Assembly (NCBI GenBank): GCA_016872875.1
Contig: VGYW01000004.1
Location: 1-48,900, forward strand
Length of the DNA: 48,900 bases
Origin: Planctomycetota bacterium
GTDB lineage: Bacteria > Planctomycetota > PUPC01 > DSUN01
Direction of reading: 5' to 3'
The notes under the pieces were generated by a model. It saw only the letters and a list, made by a program, of their open reading frames with translations, was not told the origin of the DNA and did no database searches. Each line of letters opens with the position of its first letter. The stretch's first letter is position 1. Positions 43,324 through 48,900 of the stretch are shown here, one piece after another. The translations under genes and the position numbers were made by a program.

Positions 43324-45630
43324 ATCTTCCTTCTTCTCCTCCTCCACTTTCTCATCCTTGCCCTTTATCTTGCCCTCGATCTTGGGCAGGATTTCCTTCG
43401 CCTTCTTGGCGTGAGGGCTGGCCGGGTACTCGAAGAGGAGTTGGGAGCACTTGTCGTAGGCCTTCTGGAAGTCGTTCATCCGGTAGGCCACGATCACCCA
43501 CTTGAGGAGCATGCCGTCGAGGAAATCGCCGTCGGGATAGTCCTGGAAGACCTGTGTGAGCAGGTCGTCGGCTTGGGCGTAGTCCTTGTTCTCCACCTGG
43601 TAGTCCACGAGCTTGGCGAGGGACTGGCCGGCGAAGGCGCTCTCGGGGTAGCGGTCGGCGCACAGCTTGTATTGCTGGATGGCGGCCTCGAGCTTGCCTT
43701 CGCCCTGGGCCTCGATGCACTGGGCGATGCGGAACTGGGCCTCGGACTTCGCCTGCGAGTTCGGCATCGTGAGAATCTGCTGGTAGACCTTGATCGCCTC
43801 GGGGTAGTCCAGGTTGTCCTGCTTGATCGTGCCGATGCCCATCAGGGCCTGGTCCACGAAGGGCGAGTTGGGGTAGAGGCGGTTGAAGAGCCGACACGTC
43901 GCCACCGCCTCGGGGAAGTTGTCCTGAGCGATGTAGAGCTCCCACTTGAGCTTGAATGCCTCCTCCTTGAGTGCCGACGGTATGGGGCTCTCGATGCGGA
44001 TGATCGCGTCAACGCGGTCGAGGCCCTCGATGCTCTTCTCCTTGGCGCCCTTGGTTAGGCCCATGCTCTTGAATATCTTGGCCAGCTCGAGGTAGGCCGT
44101 GGCCTCCACGAGGTCCTTCTTGGCGCGGATGACCGGGTCGGGCACGACGTTCTGGGTGGCCCGCGGGCGGCTGTCAATCTCGCCGACCACGCGGATGGTC
44201 GCGGTCACTTCGCGGGACATTGCGCCCCCGGCGTGCAACTCGTCCGCGTAGATGGCCACGATCTCGTCGTTCGTCGCGCAGGAGAGCACCTGGTCGGTCT
44301 TGTCTATGGGCTGCCCCTCGCGGAAGGGCTCGGCCTGCACGCTCCCCCCGAAGCGTCCCGTGTGGACCTCGCCTTTCGCCTCGGGCGACTGGGGCATCTC
44401 GCTGAGCGTGAGGGTCAGCTCGTCGCGGACCACGTAGCGCGCCTCTTGCTCGCCGGCGGCCGGCCCCTCGCCCGCGGCCGCGTCGTCCACGGCCTCCCGA
44501 TAGCGCGAGACCAGGCGCACCCCCACGCTGTCGGCCTTCGCCGTCGTGTCCTGATCGAGGTCGTTGAGCAGCACGAAGAGCGGCTGGCCGAGGAAGGCGG
44601 CGTTGGCCCTCGACTCGAAGGTGCCAAGGGTGAAGCGGAGGGTGGCCGTGGAGACCACCTTCACCTTCTTCTCCCGCGCGACGTCTGGCCGGCCCTCCTT
44701 CGTGTTCGCGTCGCGGTACGTCGTCGTGATCGTGTCGCCGCCGACCACCTGGAGAACTCCGTCGCCGGGCTTGGCCGTCGCGAGGTCGGTGGGCACGGAG
44801 CAGATGAAGATGCCCTGCTCGACCGCCAGGGGGATGCAGGCGACCGTCTCCTTGTCCCCGCTCTGCGTCGTGAGCGTCACCTCCACCGCCTTGCCCAGCT
44901 TGTGTATCACGGGCAGGTCGCTGTCCTCCACCTTCACGTAGAAGCGCCTCCCCGCCTCGGCATACTCGATGGCCGGGCTGTTGGGGTCCACAAACGTCCC
45001 CACCAGGCTGAGGGCCTGGATCGCCTTGTTCCAGTTCCCCTGCGCGAAGTGGCACAGGCCGATGTAGTAATACGACTGGTTCGCCCAGAGGGTGTTCGGA
45101 TAGTTGTTCGTTATCTTGCGCAGGATGGGGAATGCGGCGGCATACTGGCGCATCTGGAAGTGCGCCACGCCCGTGAGGTAGAGCCCTTCCAGGTACATCT
45201 CCTTCGCCTGGCCCGTCGGCTCCTCATCGCCCTTCTTGATCTCGTTGAGGTGGCGCAGGTAGTTGACGGCCGTGGCCTGGTCGCGGGCCTCGATGAACTG
45301 CTTGCCGAGCGCCAGGTACGCCTCGAAGCGGATCGGGTCGTTGGGGTATTGCTCGATGATGGACTCGAGCATCTTGACGCCGCGTTCGACCTCGCGTGCG
45401 AGGAGGAGGTCCTGAGCGCGCTTGAGGAGGCGTCGGGCCGCGAACTCATCTTCCGCCCCCTTCGCCGCCCGGCCCTCCCCTGGCGCCTTCGGGTGCCCGT
45501 TGCCGGCAACGGGCACCCGTTCCTCCTTCGGCGCCTTGCCCCCCTTCATCCCCGCCCAGGCGACGCCACCGAGGGAGTACGCAATGGCCAGGACGAGTGC
45601 GGAGTGCCAAGCCTGAAGGAAGTGCTTCAT
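43321..45630 (-). CDS. Secreted TPR protein with two beta-sandwich modules
   Basis: A 769-residue protein. The ATG at 45630 has GGAG nine bases upstream, and residues 1-26 form a signal peptide (MKHFLQAWHSALVLAIAYSL, then AWAG). TPR repeats occupy about 60-220 and 480-740 (YYYIGLCHFAQGNWNKAIQA; FRIAQCIEAQGEGKLEAAIQ). Between them lie two modules related to those in the giant protein: FYVKVEDSDLPVIH near residue 228 and FVLLNDLDQDTTAKAD with HTGRFGG near 352-410. The tail is Lys/Glu-rich. A perfect 30-base palindrome is in frame near the N-terminus (45490-45519). With the giant gene and the next TPR gene it seems to form one scaffold or complex. Confidence 0.82.
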   Translation of the reverse strand: MKHFLQAWHSALVLAIAYSLGGVAWAGMKGGKAPKEERVPVAGNGHPKAPGEGRAAKGAEDEFAARRLLKRAQDLLLAREVERGVKMLESIIEQYPNDPIRFEAYLALGKQFIEARDQATAVNYLRHLNEIKKGDEEPTGQAKEMYLEGLYLTGVAHFQMRQYAAAFPILRKITNNYPNTLWANQSYYYIGLCHFAQGNWNKAIQALSLVGTFVDPNSPAIEYAEAGRRFYVKVEDSDLPVIHKLGKAVEVTLTTQSGDKETVACIPLAVEQGIFICSVPTDLATAKPGDGVLQVVGGDTITTTYRDANTKEGRPDVAREKKVKVVSTATLRFTLGTFESRANAAFLGQPLFVLLNDLDQDTTAKADSVGVRLVSRYREAVDDAAAGEGPAAGEQEARYVVRDELTLTLSEMPQSPEAKGEVHTGRFGGSVQAEPFREGQPIDKTDQVLSCATNDEIVAIYADELHAGGAMSREVTATIRVVGEIDSRPRATQNVVPDPVIRAKKDLVEATAYLELAKIFKSMGLTKGAKEKSIEGLDRVDAIIRIESPIPSALKEEAFKLKWELYIAQDNFPEAVATCRLFNRLYPNSPFVDQALMGIGTIKQDNLDYPEAIKVYQQILTMPNSQAKSEAQFRIAQCIEAQGEGKLEAAIQQYKLCADRYPESAFAGQSLAKLVDYQVENKDYAQADDLLTQVFQDYPDGDFLDGMLLKWVIVAYRMNDFQKAYDKCSQLLFEYPASPHAKKAKEILPKIEGKIKGKDEKVEEEKKED
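45490..45519. repeat. Perfect 30-bp palindrome, in frame in the TPR gene
   Basis: CGGGTGCCCGTTGCC and its exact inverse GGCAACGGGCACCCG. It codes VPVAGNGHP in the Lys/Glu-rich linker after the signal peptide. Confidence 0.9.
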
Positions 45631-45657
45631 CCAGAGGGCTCCTGTCACTGCGATCAG

Positions 45658-45724
45658 AAGTCAAAAGTCAAAAGTCAAAGGTCAAAAGTCAAAAGTCAAA
45701 AATCGAAAATCGAGAATCGAAAAT
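45658..45724. repeat. AAAAGTC/AAAATCG direct array between two TPR genes
   Basis: Six seven-base units of the AAAAGTC type are followed by AAAATCG units, all in one direction. It lies a few bases from the stop of the next TPR gene. Confidence 0.88.
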
Positions 45725-45728
45725 GCCT

Positions 45729-47516
45729 TCACTGTGCGTCCACCCCTCCCCCCATCTTTATGCCCATGCGCTCGAGGTCCTGATGGGCGGAGCTGGACTG
45801 GCTGCTCTCAGGGTATTTCTTGAGGATGGCCCTGAGTGCGGCGATCTGCTGGGGCCGCATGCCGGCCTCGCGGTAGAGGTGTGCGATGCGGAGCGCCGCC
45901 TCGGGCGCGTGGGACTTGAAGAACGCCTCGATCTCGCGGAGCTGGGCCACCGCCTGCTCCACCTTCCCCAGCTTCACGTAGCAGTCGGCTATCGCCCAGA
46001 TGTTCTCGGGCGGGTTGTCGCACTGCTGATACGTGGCTATCGCCTGCGGATACTGCTGCGTCCAGTGCAGGAGCTGGGCCTTCAGCCACAGGGCGTCCCT
46101 GGCGAACCGCGCGACCTTGGCCATCTGGTCGGCCAGCGGCACGCCGGCCGTAGCGTCCTTCCGCGAGTGGTGGAAGCGCAGGTACTCCATCTGCCCGAGC
46201 TCCTTGTCCTCGAAGCTCATGCAGATGTCCCTCACCAGGCCCGCGTCGCGCGGCCAGAAGAACTTCGCCAGGTCGCCCTTCTCGCCGTCGTGCATCTCGT
46301 GGATGCGGAGCTTGCCGAAGAGATTCCGCGCCAGCTTCGGGTCGCCCCCCTTCTCGTAGAAGAACTTCATCAGCTCGCGGATTTCGCTGTTCTTCATCTT
46401 CTCGAAGTGCAGCTTGCCGTAGTAGTCCATCACCTTGGCCTTGTTGCCCGTGAAGAGGCCGATCCAGCGGATCACGCGCGCGTAGTCGCCCGGCTTCTGG
46501 TTCCGCTCGAAGAGCTGGTCGAGGCGCTGGACCCACTTCGCCGCGTCCTTCTCGTAGGCGAGCTTGAGGTGTGCGACGTTGAGCTGGAAGTCGTCCCATT
46601 CGGGGAACTTGCCTTCGAGCACGCCGGCCCAGTAGCGGAAGTAGCGGTCGCGGGCGGCGGCCTCGGAGTCGGGGAACTGTCCGTGGCGGCGCACGTCCCA
46701 GCCCAGGCTGCCCCAGTAGCCCCGGCTCTTCTCCATGTCGGCCTCGGCTGGCTGCGGGGTCGGCCCGAAGCCGCCCACCTTCAGGTGGAATGCGCGCAGC
46801 TTCGCCTCGTCGGGCTCCACGCGGATGTGATAGCTCGCCACCTGGTCAATCGCGTAGTGGGCCACCTCCGGGTTGCTGCGCCGGAAGGTGGTCGCCACCT
46901 GCTCGTAGTAGACGATGGCCTTCTGGAGCTGTCCCTCCTTCGCGATGTGGTCGGCCAGGTGGCAGATTGCCGCCGCCGCGAGCGGGTGCTGGCTGTAGCC
47001 CGCGTCGGCGGCCAGCTTGGCCCACGCCTTCGTCGCCTCCTCCTCGTCCGCGTTCTCCCAGTGGCACAGCCCGATGTAGTAGAGCGCTGCCGCAGCGTAC
47101 TTCACCACGTTGGGGAAGTAGTCCAGGACCTCCTGGTACTCCTTGATCGCCTCGAAGCGCTTCTGGGCCAGGTGCAGGCAGCGGGCCTTGCGCAGGAGGG
47201 CATAGGCCGTGGCCCGCGACTTCGGGAACTCCAGGATGAAGCTGTCGTACTCCGCCGCCGCCCGCTTGAAGTCCCGCGACGCGAACACCTTGTCGGCCTT
47301 CGTCAGCGCGTGGCCCTCGAAGGTGTCGAGCGCCTTGAACTCCTCGTTGGAGAGCTGCGTCTCCGGCCCGTGCCCTGGCTGCCGCTCCCTGTCCCTGTCT
47401 TTGGGTGGCTTGGAGGCCGCCAGGCAGACCCCGTGCAACGCCAAGAGCGCTGCCACGATGGCCTCGCATGCGAACGGCTGCTTCCGGTCAGTGGCTCTCA
47501 CGCCATATCCCACCAT
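45729..47516 (-). CDS. Secreted TPR protein, first gene of the locus
   Basis: A 595-residue protein as drawn from the ATG at 47516; other in-frame starts (TTG 47531, GTG 47501) are possible and none has a clean ribosome binding site. A signal-like core lies at about 17-34 (IVAALLALHGVCLA). TPR-type repeats cover residues about 75-230 (AKCLHLAQ-like, AALYYIGLCHWENADEEEAT) and 330-590 (AIADCYVKLGKVEQAVAQLR, PEAALRIAHLYREAG). The C-terminus ends GGGVDAQ. It lies 98 bases upstream of the next TPR gene start in the same strand. Partners are likely the next two TPR proteins. Confidence 0.8.
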   Translation of the reverse strand: MVGYGVRATDRKQPFACEAIVAALLALHGVCLAASKPPKDRDRERQPGHGPETQLSNEEFKALDTFEGHALTKADKVFASRDFKRAAAEYDSFILEFPKSRATAYALLRKARCLHLAQKRFEAIKEYQEVLDYFPNVVKYAAAALYYIGLCHWENADEEEATKAWAKLAADAGYSQHPLAAAAICHLADHIAKEGQLQKAIVYYEQVATTFRRSNPEVAHYAIDQVASYHIRVEPDEAKLRAFHLKVGGFGPTPQPAEADMEKSRGYWGSLGWDVRRHGQFPDSEAAARDRYFRYWAGVLEGKFPEWDDFQLNVAHLKLAYEKDAAKWVQRLDQLFERNQKPGDYARVIRWIGLFTGNKAKVMDYYGKLHFEKMKNSEIRELMKFFYEKGGDPKLARNLFGKLRIHEMHDGEKGDLAKFFWPRDAGLVRDICMSFEDKELGQMEYLRFHHSRKDATAGVPLADQMAKVARFARDALWLKAQLLHWTQQYPQAIATYQQCDNPPENIWAIADCYVKLGKVEQAVAQLREIEAFFKSHAPEAALRIAHLYREAGMRPQQIAALRAILKKYPESSQSSSAHQDLERMGIKMGGGVDAQ

Positions 47517-48900
47517 CGGCCCCGATGGCAATCTCCCATCCGGGTGCGCCCTTCAATGATAGCGCTTCGGCACCCGTAGTCAAGCGGCGCTGGGCACTCG
47601 GGCGCAGTAACAGACTTGTGCAGGTGGGCACACCCTCTTGAACCGACCGGCTCCGCGGTCGGTTCAATAAGCGCCCCAGCTACGCGGTTCGGCGTGGCCC
47701 CAAGGAAGACGAAAGCAAACCCAGCGGGCCGGCCTTGCTTTCCACATAACCCGTCACGAGCCCCGCTCGACGTAGCCACAAGCGTCTCGCTTGTGGAACT
47801 GGACCGACAGCTCCCGGTCGGCAAGCGGGACGCTTGCCGCGTAAGACTTCAGCTATCTGAAGGCTCTGAACTGGGTAAAGGCGGCAAGGAGCCCGTGCGA
47901 ACGTAGCTAAGGCCCATACAGTTCCTGTTGCGGAAGACACGGACAAACGAGTTTGTCCGTGGCACCCCCTCTTGCTTCGAGGAGAACCGTGGGTGCCACG
48001 CCCAAACTTGTTTGGGCGTGTCCGCAGAACCACTCTCCGCAACAGAAACTATATGGTATGCCCAACCCTGCGACTTCGCTCAGGGCAGGCTCTGGGCTGC
48101 GGCTGGGTCGCCCACCTCGCGGGCTACAAGACCGACTCCTATGCTGCCGGCCGTGTTGCATTGCTTCTGCAGAAGTCGATAGGGGAACTCCCGCATTCCC
48201 CCGGCCTGTTCGCCCTGACACTGGCTGGCGCGGAGGTGATTTCACACTTGTACAAGTGTGAAACCCCTCTCCCCGGGTCGAGCAACGCAGCGCGCCGATG
48301 CCTCCAGCGACTGGCCGACTACCGGGCACGAGGGACCTACGGGGAGTTCCATGACGGTCATCTCTCGCAGGAAGGGGTGCTGGACCATGATTGTATACTT
48401 GTACAAGTGTGGGACCATCCTGTCCGCGTCGCCTGGTGTACGTTTCCGATTTTGTCTTTTCCAAACAAAGAAACAAAACAAGAAGGCAAGAGGGCTGAGG
48501 CCAACAGCCGGTCGCCGAAAGAGCCAGAAGACGTTACAATCTTTTACAAATAATGGGGCTATCTCCTTGACTCCAGTGACCTCAATGGGTGGCCCTGGGG
48601 AAGGAGGCCGTCTTGAACGCCAAATCGGCTCTTTGGCCGCGATGTTGCGGTCAGTTGGGCTGTTCTGCACGTTGGCACGTACACCACAACCTGTTGTGGC
48701 TACTGGAGTGAAGGGGATACCCCCCTTACAAATAATTCTTGGGCTTCATCCACCCCGGCCCCACCCTTCCACGTTCTACGTCCCAGGCCCGCCCTTTGGG
48801 GGGCCGCCGTAGCGTCGGCCCCCCACACCCCCTGTGGCCCGCTGCCCGCCCCCCCTCCCGCCCCCCCCGCCGCGAGCCGCGTCGGGCAGGCGGCGGGCAG
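47517..48900. other. Gene-free right end with a series of hairpins
   Basis: No gene with a credible start or codon pattern is visible. It holds perfect hairpins: TTGAACCGACCG/CGGTCGGTTCAA (47638-47667), CCACAAGCG/CGCTTGTGG (47776-47796) and CGGCAAGCG/CGCTTGCCG (47819-47839). It also holds the 47914-48056 element, a 22-base palindrome at 48241-48262 with a short copy ACTTGTACAAGT at 48397-48408, and a CCACAAC/GTTGTGG hairpin near 48690. The last 150 bases are C-rich and carry nothing I can name. Confidence 0.7.
47914..48056. repeat. Short inverted-repeat element of about 143 bp
   Basis: The ends are inverse over about 21 bases with three mismatches: CCATACAGTTCCTGTTGCG on the left and CCGCAACAGAAACTATATGG on the right. 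Inside are two hairpins, GACAAACGAGTTTGTC and CGCCCAAACTTGTTTGGGCG. The structure suggests a small MITE or REP-like unit. Confidence 0.78.

Overview
The window is a GC-rich bacterial chromosome segment. It is most likely from the Planctomycetota or a close relative in the PVC group, and probably comes from an environmental or metagenome assembly. The evidence is gene content: a Tat-exported Gfo/Idh/MocA oxidoreductase, a DUF4091/GH123-like secreted hydrolase, a membrane Ser/Thr kinase, an ExbB-ExbD-ExbD-DUF4159 envelope cluster with very large TPR proteins, and an LptE-like lipoprotein. I cannot name a class. No rRNA, tRNA, CRISPR array, phage gene or transposase gene was recognised.

Layout. 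1-5061 (+): the end of a secreted carbohydrate-binding-like protein, a PIN toxin/antitoxin-like pair with its own promoter, a GH42-like hydrolase and a Tat-exported sugar dehydrogenase. 5671-16489 (-): a GH123-like hydrolase, a transglutaminase-like protein, phosphomannomutase/phosphoglucomutase, FtsH, an LptE-like lipoprotein, a TPR protein and an anchored coiled-coil protein; most are tightly spaced or overlapping. 16736-19580 (+): argS and a DedA-like membrane protein. 19682-26163 is a patchwork: a tiny ORF, an SDH-type Clp-fold protease, a UroD-like protein, a DUF488 two-gene cassette and an amidohydrolase, with several strong sigma70-like promoters. 26200-27510 (+) is a Ser/Thr kinase. 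27511-28988 is gene-free and built of repeats. 28972-47516 (-) is one long locus: three secreted TPR proteins (one of 2776 aa), a small unknown protein, ExbB, two ExbD, a TonB-like stub, a DUF4159 protein and a membrane protein. It looks like a proton-motive-force-driven envelope machine. 47517-48900 holds hairpins and no gene.

The most striking feature lies between and inside the genes: many short elements of about 50-110 bp made of 6-9 bp tandem units, usually arranged as two inverted arms around a core of about 30 bp. At least nine unit families are present (TCGTCC, CACGCGT, ATGGATGA, AAAATCG, GAAATCC, AAAAGTC, GAGCTCG, TTTCGCG, GATTCGCTC). Most sit between genes, often touching a stop codon. 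Several sit in frame inside essential or large genes: argS, phosphomannomutase, the giant TPR protein (including its signal peptide) and the GH42-like hydrolase. One element in argS has a recognisable homologue, arms and core, in the ftsH-manB gap, so these are dispersed elements and not only local slippage. Larger elements with terminal inverted repeats (22664-22895, 28520-28988, 47914-48056) look like non-autonomous MITE- or REP-like units.

All protein assignments come from reading motifs and general similarity by eye; no database search was run.
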